64,000 bases of DNA, from assembly GCA_027494015.1 (NCBI GenBank), contig JAOSJP010000039.1:201287-265286 (forward strand), written 5' to 3'. The DNA comes from Anaerolineae bacterium. GTDB taxonomy: Bacteria; Chloroflexota; Anaerolineae; Aggregatilineales; Aggregatilineaceae. Of the stretch, positions 9,042 through 17,742 are shown piece by piece; position 1 is the stretch's first letter, and each line of letters begins with the position of its first letter. The notes beneath the pieces were generated by a model. That model saw only the letters and a list, made by a program, of their open reading frames with translations, did not search any database and was not told where the DNA came from. A program made the position numbers and the translations under genes.

Positions 9042-9244
9042 GGGTGCGTGCAAAAGTTGGCAGCGACTCGCCGGACGCGGGGATATTGACCTCGCCCCCA
9101 GCCTCGCTGCGCTCGGCTTGCCCCCTCTCCACGTTGGAGATACTGTTGGCGAAATATCCGCGTAGGGGCGGGTTTGCAAACCCGCCCCTACACATGTGGG
9201 TGACGCAGTGCAGCGCCCCTACCTGACAGGTTTTGCACGCACCC
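9042..9244. repeat. Family A repeat carrying the nested 30-bp palindrome
   Basis: A complete copy with both outer ends (GGGTGCGTGCAAAAGTTG ... CAGGTTTTGCACGCACCC). The right half of the core is replaced by GAGATACTGTTGGCGAAATA plus the palindrome GTAGGGGCGGGTTTG (9162-9191). The same substitution occurs at 10185 and 11223, which defines a subfamily. Confidence 0.85.
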
Positions 9245-9257
9245 GTCACGAGGGGTG

Positions 9258-9377
9258 CATCCCACATTGGGGGCGAAATACTTGAACCGCCGAGACGCAG
9301 AGGGCGCGGAGGCAGGGTGACGTCCCCTTCAACCGATCGTTTCTCTGCGCTCTCTGCACCGCAGCGGTGATGATCTT
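9258..9377. repeat. Family E repeat copy
   Basis: GCATCCCACATTGGGGGCGA, CTTGAACCGCCGAGACGCAG and CTCTGCGCTCTCTGC match 63858-63980 and, more weakly, 3031-3127. Confidence 0.65.
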
Positions 9378-10042
9378 CAGGGCGTGGGGAACGAGCGCAG
9401 CGGCACGACTGTGTCCACGATGATTTGCGCGGCCCCTTCGATGCCGACCTTGCCGGTGTTGATCACCAGGTGGTAGAGGGTAGGATCGTCCCAGCGAATG
9501 CCGAAGAAGCGGCCCAGATACTCGGCAGTGGCCCGATCCTGGCGGGCGATCTTCTGCTGCGCCGCTTCGACGCCGAGGCCCTCGATCTTTTGCAGGCGGG
9601 CAATGCGCGCGCCCTCCGGCGCGGTGACGCGCACGTGCAGCACGTTGGGTATGTCCTGAAGGATGGCCTGGCCGCCGCGTCCAACGATCACGATGTCGTC
9701 TTGCCCGGCGGCGGCGCGAATGGCCGACCTGATCAGCTCGACGTATTGCGCCTCGTCCACCGTCTCCGCCGTCAGATGGACGCGCCCGGCAGCGTCCTGC
9801 TGGCGCACCTCGACGCGCTGTACCGGGCGCGGCCCTGAGCGCACCAACCGCGCCAGGAGGTTCTGCACCTCGTAGCGGTCTTCGGAATAATCCACCACTT
9901 GCTCGTGCGACAGGCCCGCCGCCGCCGCCGCTTCGATCAGAAGCTGCTTGTCAAAGTAGCGGTAGCGGAGCACTTCACAGACATGGCGCGCAATCTGCTC
10001 GCCGCCGCTGCCGAGCTGCCGCGAAATAGTGATGACGGCCAT
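9377..10042 (-). CDS. Cytidylate kinase-like family protein (copy 1)
   Basis: 221 residues. The N-terminal P-loop MAVITISRQLGSGGEQIARHV and YRYFDKQLLIEAA match the cytidylate-kinase-like family (Pfam Cytidylate_kin2 type), found widely in anaerobes and Chloroflexota. IVIVGRGGQAIL at about 118-129 and DRATAEYLGRFFGIRWDDP near 165 are further family blocks. It probably phosphorylates a nucleotide or nucleotide-like substrate, but is not orthologous to Cmk proper. ATG 10042 gives the family-typical start directly before the P-loop. It is a paralog of the next gene, which has exactly the same length. Confidence 0.85.
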   Translation of the reverse strand: MAVITISRQLGSGGEQIARHVCEVLRYRYFDKQLLIEAAAAAGLSHEQVVDYSEDRYEVQNLLARLVRSGPRPVQRVEVRQQDAAGRVHLTAETVDEAQYVELIRSAIRAAAGQDDIVIVGRGGQAILQDIPNVLHVRVTAPEGARIARLQKIEGLGVEAAQQKIARQDRATAEYLGRFFGIRWDDPTLYHLVINTGKVGIEGAAQIIVDTVVPLRSFPTP

Positions 10043-10184
10043 CCGACCTCTCCTCGCATCATGGCGCGCGCGGGACGGAATTCCGCGCACGCCGCCAGCG
10101 CGCCGCGCTGCCCGTTGGAGCGCTCGCCGGCGCTCCGAGCTTGCCTGAATTCTACCCCATTCTGGCGCGCGCCCGCACTGGCCA

Positions 10185-10351
10185 GGATGCGCGCAAAGGT
10201 TGCCAGCGACTCGCCGGTCACAGGGTATTGACCTCACCCCCAGCCTCGCTGCGCTCGGCTCGCCCCCTCTCCACGTTAGAGATACTGTTGGCGAAATGTC
10301 CGTGTAGGGGCGGGTGACGCAGAGCAGCACCCCTGCCCTCCGCACACGTCC
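10185..10351. repeat. Family A repeat, 9042-type subfamily
   Basis: GGATGCGCGCAAAGGTTGCC at the left, core left half, then GAGATACTGTTGGCGAAATG and GTAGGGGCGGGTGACGCAGA. The right end is decayed (CACACGTCC). It sits between the two cytidylate-kinase-like paralogs. Confidence 0.75.
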
Positions 10352-10365
10352 GAACGCAGAGGCCC

Positions 10366-11031
10366 TCAGGCGGCGGCTGCCGGAGCCAGGTGCCTGACAG
10401 CATCGGCGATGATGCCCGCTGCGGCATCAAGATCGAGCAGGCCGGTGTTCAGGATCATGTGGTACAGGTCCGGGTCGTCCCAGGAAATGTTGAAGTACCG
10501 CTTGAGGTACTCGGCGCTGGCCCGGTCGCGGTCGGCAATAGTCAGCTTCAGCTCGCTCACGCCACTGACGCCCTGCTCGCGCAGCCGTTGGATGCGCTGT
10601 TCCAGCGGGGCGATGATGCGCACATGCAGCACGCCCGGCTTATTGTGCAGCACAGCCTGGCCGCCGCGCCCAACGATGACCATCTCGCCCTGCTGATAGG
10701 CGCTGCTCATGGCGTAGCGGATCAGGGCCACACAGCGCGCCTCGTCCATCTCGCGGGCGGTCAGCGTATCAATCGGCTTGTGCGCGTCCTCGCGGACCAG
10801 GACCTGGCGCACAGTGCGCGGGCGGCTGCGCAGCAAGCGCGAAAGGAAGTCCTGCACTTTGTAGTGCTCTTCAGAGAAGTCCACGACCTCCGCCTCGCAC
10901 AGACCGGCAGCGGAAGCGGCTTCGATCATCATCTGCTTGTCGAAGTAGCGGTAGCTCAGCAGGTCGCAGACGCGCTCGGCGATTTCGTCGCCGCCGCTCC
11001 CTGCCTGACGGGAAACGGTGATCACGGCCAT
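10366..11031 (-). CDS. Cytidylate kinase-like family protein (copy 2)
   Basis: 221 residues, paralog of the 9377-10042 gene. It shares MAVITxSRQxGSGG, YRYFDKQ, MVIVGRGGQAVL, DRxxAEYLxRxFxIxWDDPxLYHxxxNTG. The alignment has no length differences but clear sequence divergence, so this is an old duplication rather than a recent one. The predicted role is the same as for copy 1. The P-loop GSGGDEIAERV is intact. ATG 11031 was picked for the family start. Both copies point left and are separated by a family A repeat. Confidence 0.85.
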   Translation of the reverse strand: MAVITVSRQAGSGGDEIAERVCDLLSYRYFDKQMMIEAASAAGLCEAEVVDFSEEHYKVQDFLSRLLRSRPRTVRQVLVREDAHKPIDTLTAREMDEARCVALIRYAMSSAYQQGEMVIVGRGGQAVLHNKPGVLHVRIIAPLEQRIQRLREQGVSGVSELKLTIADRDRASAEYLKRYFNISWDDPDLYHMILNTGLLDLDAAAGIIADAVRHLAPAAAA

Positions 11032-11222
11032 CTCGCACCTCCTGCACCTCTGGCACGGAACGCTCGCCCAAAAACACAGTGGACTCCCTGGCGCAGGGTA
11101 GGCCATCCTATGCCCCCGGCTTGCGGCGAGTCCGCTATGTGTGGCTTTCCCCGCGCTGCAAACGGCGCTTTCTCTCAGTATACGGGAGATCGGCGTGCCT
11201 TGTCGAGAGGATCGAGCATGGC

Positions 11223-11374
11223 GGGTGCGTGCAAAAGTTGACCGCGACTCGCTGGACGCGGGGAGATGGACCTCACCCCCAGCCTCGCTGCGCTCGGCCT
11301 GCCCTCTCCACGTTAGAGATACTGTTGGCGAAATGTCCGCGTAGGGGCGGGTGACGCAGAGCAACACCCCTACG
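11223..11374. repeat. Family A repeat, 9042-type subfamily
   Basis: GGGTGCGTGCAAAAGTTGAC, core left half, GAGATACTGTTGGCGAAATG, GTAGGGGCGGGTGACGCAGA. It matches the 10185 copy closely and lies in the intergenic stretch 11032-11603. Confidence 0.8.
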
Positions 11375-11431
11375 AAGCCAGCGCGTGCGCGGTTCGCCAA
11401 CCGTATCGCTGGCAGGGAGGGACAGGTTGCT

Positions 11432-11458
11432 CCCCTTTCCCTGCAAGCGGGAAAGGGG
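11432..11458. repeat. Perfect small hairpin
   Basis: CCCCTTTCCC, loop TGCAAGC, GGGAAAGGGG. No T-run follows, so it is probably a repeat remnant rather than a terminator. Confidence 0.5.
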
Positions 11459-11520
11459 CCGGGGATAGGGGTTGAAAGTGCATAACACGCTCTATGCCCT
11501 CATAGCCTCCCACATCGCGC

Positions 11521-11549
11521 TTGCCAGCGCGTGCCAGCGCCCGTACAAT
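11521..11549 (+). promoter_or_regulatory. Predicted promoter for the response regulator
   Basis: TTGCCA (11521-11526), 17-bp spacer, TACAAT (11544-11549), 55 bp before the start codon. Confidence 0.5.
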
Positions 11550-11603
11550 GAGGAAATGGGGGTAGGAAGCGCTAGAGGCACAAGCCGACAGGAAGTGGGG
11601 CCA

Positions 11604-11975
11604 ATGGCGGTACTACTCGTGATTGAAGACGACACCGAGCTACAGCGCATGATCAGGCTCGTGCTGGAGAAGCGGGGTCACCAGGTCTACACCGCCGAAA
11701 ACGGTGTCGAGGCGCTGTACCAGATCAACGCCTGCCGTCCGGCGCTGATCGTCCTCGACCTGATGATGCCGCTGGCTTCGGGTGAGGCCGTGCTGGAATA
11801 CCTGCGCAGCACGCCCGACCTGCACGGCACGCGCGTGCTGGTTGTCTCCGCGCTGCCGACGGCTCACCTGACAGCCGAGCAGCTTGGCGCTGACGACTTG
11901 CTACAGAAGCCGGTGCATATCAGCACGCTCGTCGCCCGCGTCGAGAAGCTGCTGCGCCAGGGGGAGTCAGAGTGA
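11604..11975 (+). CDS. Single-domain response regulator (CheY-like receiver)
   Basis: 123 residues forming one receiver domain and nothing else. The acidic pocket is in VIEDDTE (residues 5-11), the phospho-acceptor Asp in LIVLDLMMP, the switch Ser in VVSAL and the conserved Lys in LLQKPV, so it should be phosphorylatable. With no output domain it must act through protein contacts. ATG 11604 has AGGAAG 8 bases upstream. No kinase lies next to it. The three histidine kinases at 45-50 kb are possible partners, but that is speculation. Confidence 0.92.
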   Translation: MAVLLVIEDDTELQRMIRLVLEKRGHQVYTAENGVEALYQINACRPALIVLDLMMPLASGEAVLEYLRSTPDLHGTRVLVVSALPTAHLTAEQLGADDLLQKPVHISTLVARVEKLLRQGESE

Positions 11976-11982
11976 GGCGCGC

Positions 11983-13005
11983 TCATGGGCGCAGCACGAC
12001 TTTGCCCACGCTGCGTCTCTCCTGGATGTAGCGGTGCGCAGCGGCGGCTTCCGCCAGCGGGAAAGCGCGGTCCACGTGCACGCGCACCTGTCCGGCGGTG
12101 TGGTAGGCGAGCATCTGCTCGGCCCAGCCGCGCAGCAGCGCATCCTGATCCCACAGGCGGCCCAGGTTTACGCCCAGCACACCGCGCGTGTCGTTGGCCA
12201 GGCGCACCGGGTTGAGCGCCAGCCAGGGCACGCCGAGCGCGAACTGGACCAGCCCCCATAACGAGCGGCGCAGACCCGGCGTCAGCGCGGTCACGCCGCA
12301 GACGACCAGCCGCCCCGCAGGGGCCAGCGTCCGGTAGCTGCGCATCCACGAGCGCCCGCCAATGGAATCCAGGGCGATGTGCACGCCCGCGCCGCCCGTC
12401 AGCCGCTCCACCTCGCGCACGAAATCATGCTGGCGGTAGTCTATGGGGTGCTGCACGCCCCGCTCGCGCAGAAAGTCGTGCTTGCTCGCCGACGCCGTGC
12501 CGAAGATGGTCGCCTCGTGCAGCCGGGCGATGTCCACCGCCATCAGGCCGACGCCGCCCGCCGCTGCGTGGATCAGCACGCGCTCGCCGCGCTTGATGCC
12601 GCCGAGCGCCACCAGCCCGGCATAGGCCGTCAGCGCGGACACGAGAAAGGCCGCCCCCTGCTCGGCGCTCATCGTCGGCGGGCGGGGCAGCGCGTGCCCC
12701 GCCGGGATGCACACCTGCTCGCTGTACCCGCCGAAGCGCGTCAGCCCAATCACGTTCTGTCCGAGGAGCGCCCCGTCCGCGCCCTCGCCGAGCGCATCAA
12801 CCCGCCCGGCGACCTCGAAGCCGGGCACGAAGGGGGGGCGCGGCGCGTCGGCGTACATGCCCAGCCGCCCAACGATGTCGGCAAAATTGACGCCGACAGC
12901 CTCGACAGCGACGCGGACTTCGCCGGGGCCGGGCTGCGGCTCTGGCATCTCGCGCACCTGCAGCACTTCCGGCGGGCCGGCCTTGGGAATCCACACCTGG
13001 CGCAT
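11983..13005 (-). CDS. Zinc-independent MDR oxidoreductase (quinone reductase/VAT-1-like)
   Basis: 340 residues. GroES-like N-domain (GEVRVAVEAVGVNFADIVGRLG), then the NADPH-binding Rossmann fold with HAAAGGVGLMAVDIAR near 150. The conserved N-F-x-D in the N-domain and the lack of structural zinc cysteines point to the quinone oxidoreductase / synaptic vesicle VAT-1-like branch of the medium-chain dehydrogenases. It is expected to reduce quinones or enones with NADPH. The natural substrate is unknown. It ends 8 bp from the convergent response-regulator gene. Confidence 0.87.
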   Translation of the reverse strand: MRQVWIPKAGPPEVLQVREMPEPQPGPGEVRVAVEAVGVNFADIVGRLGMYADAPRPPFVPGFEVAGRVDALGEGADGALLGQNVIGLTRFGGYSEQVCIPAGHALPRPPTMSAEQGAAFLVSALTAYAGLVALGGIKRGERVLIHAAAGGVGLMAVDIARLHEATIFGTASASKHDFLRERGVQHPIDYRQHDFVREVERLTGGAGVHIALDSIGGRSWMRSYRTLAPAGRLVVCGVTALTPGLRRSLWGLVQFALGVPWLALNPVRLANDTRGVLGVNLGRLWDQDALLRGWAEQMLAYHTAGQVRVHVDRAFPLAEAAAAHRYIQERRSVGKVVLRP

Positions 13006-13527
13006 GGGAGACCTTTCATAGTCCTTCTACACACGAGACGGCCCAGAGCGATCTGACCGGTGCCGAGCTTACCACACGCCCGGCGAATCGGCACGGGGTT
13101 TGACCTCATGGGGTCCATGAACGAGTTGTCAGGTAATTGTCGAAGGCCCCCATCCCAGCCCCTTCCCCCAGCAAAGCTAGGGGAAGGGGTGAGCGGCTTG
13201 CCAGATCGTCCCCCTCTCTAGCTCGGCTGGAGAGGGGGAGGCAGGGGGAGAGGCCTGTAGGGGCGGGTTTCTAAACCCGCCCCTACGAGGGTGCAGGCGT
13301 TCCCCGCCAGACTTCCGAAGTCTCGAAGACTTCGGAAGTCTGATGTCGGGCGGGGGGGGGTGAGGCAGGCGCCGAGCGGGGGTGAGGTAAAGGGGGGCGC
13401 AGCAGAGCAGCACCCCTACCTGACACGTTTTGCACGCACCCACGCGGCCCGACCGCACCCTGATTTGCCCCTGCCTCACCATGTCGCTATGCTATGAGCA
13501 GTCACTGTGCCCACCGGAGCAGACTTC
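13006..13527. repeat. Repeat-filled intergenic block
   Basis: Contains in order: family B copy (13107-13255), 30-bp palindrome GTAGGGGCGGGTTTC/TAAACCCGCCCCTAC (13258-13287), palindromic AGACTTCCGAAGTCT / AGACTTCGGAAGTCT (13309-13341), and a family A right half (13366-13442) ending TTTTGCACGCACCC. No gene seen. Confidence 0.8.
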
Positions 13528-15839
13528 ATGGCAGAATTGAGCGGCCACATGCTGGGCCAATACCACCTCGGTGATCTGGTTGGCCGGGGCGGGATGGCCA
13601 GCGTTTATCGCGCGCGCCAGGTGTCCATGGACCGCGATGTCGCCATCAAGGTGATGTCGGCGGCGCTGAGTCATAATGCCGAGTTCGTCGCCCGCTTCGA
13701 GCGCGAGGCGCGGGTCATCGCCCGCCTGCAACACCCGCACATCCTGCCCGTGATTGACTTCGGGCGTAGCAACGAGCACATCTACCTGGTCATGCGCTAT
13801 GTCGAGAGCGGCATCCTCAGCGACCGCCTGCGCGCCAGCACGCTGTCCATCAGCCAGGCCAACCGCTTCCTGAGTCAGATCGCTTCGGCGCTGGAGTACG
13901 CGCACCAGCGCGGCGTCATCCACCGCGATCTGAAGCCCAACAACGTCCTGCTCGACGAGATGGACAACGCCTACCTGACCGACTTCGGCATCGCCAAGAT
14001 GCTGGCTGGCACGACTACCGGCGCGCAAAGCCTGACGGCAACCGGCAGCGTGATGGGCACGCCCGCCTATATGGCCCCGGAGCAGTGGCGCAGCGAGCCG
14101 GTGGATGCGCGCACCGACATCTACGCCCTGGGCGTGATCCTCTACGAGATGTTGATGGGCGCGCTGCCCTTCCAGGCCGAGACCCCCTTCGGCATGATGT
14201 ACAAGCATTTCGACACACCTCCGCCTCTGCCCAGCCTGATCAACCCTGCCTTGCCGCCCACCCTGGAACGGGTCATGTTGCGCGCCCTGGCCAAGCAGCC
14301 CGGTGAGCGTTTCCAGTCCGCCCGGCAGATGGCGGAGGGCTTCGCGGCGGCTGTGACCGCGCTGCCCCCCACTTTGTGCGAGAAGCCGCTGCCGCGCGCG
14401 ACGCCGGAGCAGATCGAGCGGGCGACGCCGCCCGCCGGGACGCGGGCGGCAGCAGCCCCGCCGCCGGAGCCGCCCACCAGCCAGGAGCGCGCCTCGTGGG
14501 GCGAACGCTCGTGGGCCGGCGACACCGCCGCGCTGCACGGGAAGCGGGCGCGCGGGCGCGGCTGGTTGGTCGGGGGGATGATCCTGGCGCTGACAGTTGT
14601 CGCGGGGATTGTTCTGGCGTTTGTCGCGCTCAGCGGAGGCGACAAAGAGACCGTGCCCCAGCGCGACACGGCGGGCACGCAGACGGCGGCGGCCATCGCC
14701 GCCCTGCCATCGTCCACGCCGGCCAGCGGGCTGATCGTCCACACGCCGGAGGCAGCACATCGCGCGCCGATCCGATCACGGCGCTGCCGGGGCGCACAGC
14801 GACAAGCAGCGACCTCCTGAGCGAGGGCATCGCCAGCCCGGTGCCAGCAGCAAGCCAGACGCCCAGCCCCACGCCGTCCCCGACGGCCACCGCGCCAGAC
14901 ACGCCCACTCTGACGGCGACCGTCACCCCATCGCCCAGCGAGACCGCGCCCCCCACTGACACGCCCACTGCGACGCTCACTCCCTCGGCGACGCCCGATC
15001 TCGACGCGACGGCAGATGCGCTGCTGGCTCTGCGTCTGAGCCAGACCGCTGAAAGCTGGACGGACACACCCACGCCCGATCTCGAGGCGACGGCGGAAGC
15101 GCTGTTGGCCCTGCGCCTGACCCAGACCGCCGCAAGCTGGACGGATACGCCCACTGCCACTTCTACGTTCACGCCCTCACCCTCCGCCACCCTGACCCAC
15201 ACGCCCAGCCCCACGCTGACGGTCCCGCCTTCGCCGACGCCGCGCCCCACCCTCTCGCCGACGCCGACCGGCCCGGCCCTGTGCAACCAGATGCCGTTTC
15301 GCATGAAGGAGGGCGAAGGCGGGCGCACGACGCTCTACCCCAGGCTGGACACCAATGTGCGGAGCGCGCCAGGGACAAGCAGCCCGTCCCTGCGCAAGAT
15401 TCCGCCGGGGCAGACGTTTGAGGTCATCGCCGGGCCGGAGTGCGCCGGCAGCATCGCCTGGTGGGAGATCAAGGTGTACGACCGCAGCGGGCTGTGGACG
15501 GGCTGGATCGGCGAGGGGCAGAACGGCACGTACTGGATCGAGCCGTTTGAAGCTGGGCCGGCGTCCTGTCCGGGGGCGCTGCCACCGCGCATGGTGCCCG
15601 GCGATACGGGGCGCATCACCTACACGCCGCCCGATCCCAGCCGCGTGCGCAGCGCGCCGCGTGTGGTGTCGGGCAACGTCATCGGCATGATTCAGCCGGG
15701 AGGGCAGTTCACGGTCGTGTCAGGGCCGGTGTGCGACACGACGCGCCAGTTGCGCTGGTGGCTGGTGCGCACGGAGCGGCTGGAAGGCTGGGTGGCCGAG
15801 GGTCAGTCGAGCCAGTATTGGATGGAACCCTGGCCGTAG
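13528..15839 (+). CDS. Receptor-type Ser/Thr protein kinase with SH3-like ectodomains (one frameshift)
   Basis: Read across one frameshift this is about 770 residues. The cytoplasmic kinase (about 10-275) has GRGGMASVY, AIKVM, HRDLKPNN and DFG all intact. A basic linker, one TM helix (LVGGMILALTVVAGIVLAFVAL) and a Thr/Pro-rich stalk follow. The stalk contains a duplicated unit PDLxATAxALLALRLxQTAxSWTDTPT. Two SH3-like domains (NVRSAPG..., RVRSAPR...) end the protein. The kinase frame runs from ATG 13528 and otherwise stops at 14820. The stalk and SH3 frame is +1-shifted and ends at 15839. The switch lies near 14740-14760 (GGAGGCAGCACATCG). It is likely a Hanks-type sensor of an extracellular ligand. 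GGAG at 13515 supports the start. Confidence 0.85.
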
Positions 15840-15874
15840 AAACACCCGCCAGCGCAAGGCGAGGATCACATTTC

Positions 15875-16963
15875 GTGCCGCGATCCCAGTTCGTAGCTCC
15901 CCAGATTCGCGCGCGGCGGCTGAGCCGCCAGACGCGCCTGGTGCGCGCGGCGTGGCGCAACCTGCGCGTGATCCTGCGCGAGTTCCGGACGCCGATTGGC
16001 GTGCTGCTGGTGGCGGTCTTCGCCGGGGGCTGGCTGTACGGCGAGCTGTGGGTGCGGGCCGGCTACGAGCGCATCCCCTATGTAGACCTGCCCTACACCA
16101 TGCTGGCGCTGATGATCGTAGAAACGCCCGGCGAGATTCCGCGCGAGGCGCATCTTGTCGCTTTCTGGTACGCCATGCCCCTCATCGGGGCCTATGTCGC
16201 TGCGCGCGGTGTGTTCGACTTCATCAACCTGTTCTTCAACAGCGGCGCGCAGAGCAATTCCTGGGAGGAAGCCGTGGCATCCACCTACAGCAACCATGTC
16301 ATCGTGCTCGGCGTGGGGCACCTGGGCACGCGCGTCGTCCGCTCGCTGGTGACGATGGGCTTTGAGGTGGTCGCCATTGATCACCGCATCGAGCCGGAGA
16401 AACGGGACGAGCTAAGCCGGCTGCGCGTGCCGCTGGTCGCTGGCGACGGTCGGCTGCCCGCCACGCTGGAGACGGCGGGCATTCGCCAGGCGCAGTCGCT
16501 GATCGTCTGCACGTCGAACGATCACATGAACCTGGAAGTGACCATGCGCGCCCGCGAACTCAACCCGAACATGCGCATCGTCGTGCGCATGTGGGAGGAT
16601 CGCTTTGCCGCACAGATTCGCCACTTCATGAACGTTGAGGCGGTGCTTAGCGCCACCGACCTGGCGGCCCCGGCGTTCGCTTCCGCCGCGCTCGGCATTG
16701 AGATCACCCAAACGCTGGAGATCCACGGCGTGGAGTACAGCATGATCCGCCTGGCAGTCGCGCCTCGCTCGTTCCTGGACGGCCAGGCGGTCGGCACGCT
16801 GCAAGAAAGCGAGGATATGGACATCGTGCTGCACAGTCAGAACGGGGAGGTCACTGTGCACCCCGCGCCGCAGACGGTCGTCCGGGCGGGCGACACGGTG
16901 GTGATCTTCGCCCAGCACGGCAAAGTCACCGACGTGGTAGCGCGCAACCAGCAGCGCCGCTGA
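15875..16963 (+). CDS. TrkA-N/Kch-like potassium channel regulatory protein
   Basis: About 362 residues from GTG 15875 (GAGG 10 bases upstream). An N-terminal TM segment (PIGVLLVAVFAGGWLYGELW) and a second hydrophobic stretch (VAFWYAMPLIGAYVAARGVF) flank a loop lacking the TxGYG filter. The RCK domain follows: NHVIVLGVGHLGTRVVRSLVTMGFEVVAIDHR (NAD-binding GxGxxG). A TrkA-C-like domain (VGTLQESEDMDIVLH, VVRAGDTVVIFAQHGKV) ends it. It probably gates or belongs to an ion channel, but the missing selectivity filter means it may be only a regulatory or degenerate channel. It begins 35 bp after the kinase, possibly in one transcript. Confidence 0.78.
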   Translation: MPRSQFVAPQIRARRLSRQTRLVRAAWRNLRVILREFRTPIGVLLVAVFAGGWLYGELWVRAGYERIPYVDLPYTMLALMIVETPGEIPREAHLVAFWYAMPLIGAYVAARGVFDFINLFFNSGAQSNSWEEAVASTYSNHVIVLGVGHLGTRVVRSLVTMGFEVVAIDHRIEPEKRDELSRLRVPLVAGDGRLPATLETAGIRQAQSLIVCTSNDHMNLEVTMRARELNPNMRIVVRMWEDRFAAQIRHFMNVEAVLSATDLAAPAFASAALGIEITQTLEIHGVEYSMIRLAVAPRSFLDGQAVGTLQESEDMDIVLHSQNGEVTVHPAPQTVVRAGDTVVIFAQHGKVTDVVARNQQRR

Positions 16964-17113
16964 GGGGATCGCTCGGCGCTCGCCCAGGCTCTCGTCGCCG
17001 CGCTGCGAATTCTCCAGCCAGCAGTCTAGAAGCGCCTGCAGGCGCTCGTAGTGCGACCCGCGCCAATAGACCTGCCCGCACGTCGCACAGATGCGAAACT
17101 CGTCGTGATGGCC
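16964..17113 (-). pseudogene. C-terminal remnant of a Mut7-C RNase-domain gene
   Basis: On the minus strand from about 17112 one frame reads GHHDEFRICATCGQVYWRGS, then HYERLQALLDCWLE. C-x2-C-G-x-V-Y-W-x-G-S-H-Y-x-R is the zinc-ribbon end of Mut7-C (PIN-like RNase) proteins. Everything N-terminal to it is missing: at 17114 the sequence turns into family A repeat. The frame has no proper stop and runs into the channel gene. I read it as a gene tail truncated by the repeat or by a repeat-associated deletion. Confidence 0.65.
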
Positions 17114-17265
17114 GCGCCCTGATTTACCTCACCCCCGCTCGGCGCTCACGCGCCTCGCCGCCCCCTCTCCGCCGGCGGAGAGGGAGCAAGCCGAGCGCAG
17201 CAAGGCTGGGGGTGAGGTCAATGCCCCTGCGCCGAGCGCGTCGTTGACAACCTTTGTACGCACCC
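17114..17265. repeat. Family A repeat adjoining the Mut7-C remnant
   Basis: Starts GCGCCCTGATTTACCTCACC, has the full core hairpin and ends CCTTTGTACGCACCC. The outermost part of its left end is absent, which places its junction with the Mut7-C coding frame at about 17113/17114. Confidence 0.8.
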
Positions 17266-17354
17266 CAGAATCCGCCCTGGCTTTATGGGGCGAATTTGTC
17301 TAAAATCCCTGCACATTATTGGCTCGTCGGAGCCAGAGTGTGGAAAGGGACATC

Positions 17355-17702
17355 ATGATCAAGCTGAAGCGGGTCTACGAGCAAGCGGAGCCGGACGACG
17401 GCCCGCGCTACCTGATTGACGGGCTGTGGCCGCGCGGCGTGGCGAAGGACGCGCTGCAACTGACCGCGTGGCTGCGCGACGTTGCGCCCAGCGCAGAACT
17501 GCGCAAGTGGTTCGGCCACGACCCGGCCCGCTGGGACGAGTTCCGCCGCCGCTATGGGGCCGAACTGGACGCCATGCCGAAGGCATGGGAGCCGCTGCTG
17601 GGGGCGGCGCGCAGCGGGACGATCACTCTGCTCTTCGCCGCGCGCGACACAGAGCACAACAACGCCGTCGCGCTGAGAGAGTATCTGCAAGCCCGGCTCT
17701 GA
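17355..17702 (+). CDS. DUF488 family protein
   Basis: 115 residues, the standard length. MIKLKRVYEQ, RYLIDGLWPRGVAKDALQL, WLRDVAPSAELRKWFGHDPARWDEFRRRY and TLLFAARDTEHNNAVALREYL are the conserved blocks of DUF488 (YeaO-like). The family is cytoplasmic and has no established reaction. ATG 17355 is preceded by AAAGGGA and gives the family N-terminus. miaB follows 40 bp downstream on the same strand. Confidence 0.93.
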   Translation: MIKLKRVYEQAEPDDGPRYLIDGLWPRGVAKDALQLTAWLRDVAPSAELRKWFGHDPARWDEFRRRYGAELDAMPKAWEPLLGAARSGTITLLFAARDTEHNNAVALREYLQARL

Positions 17703-17742
17703 CGCTGCACCCGCCGCCCTGGGGAAGACATCGAGGAAGACA

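Noticed and set aside
15875..16963. Complete potassium channel
   Set aside because: The RCK domain is clear, but the loop between hydrophobic segments lacks a TxGYG-like selectivity filter, so only a channel-like or regulatory role is claimed.
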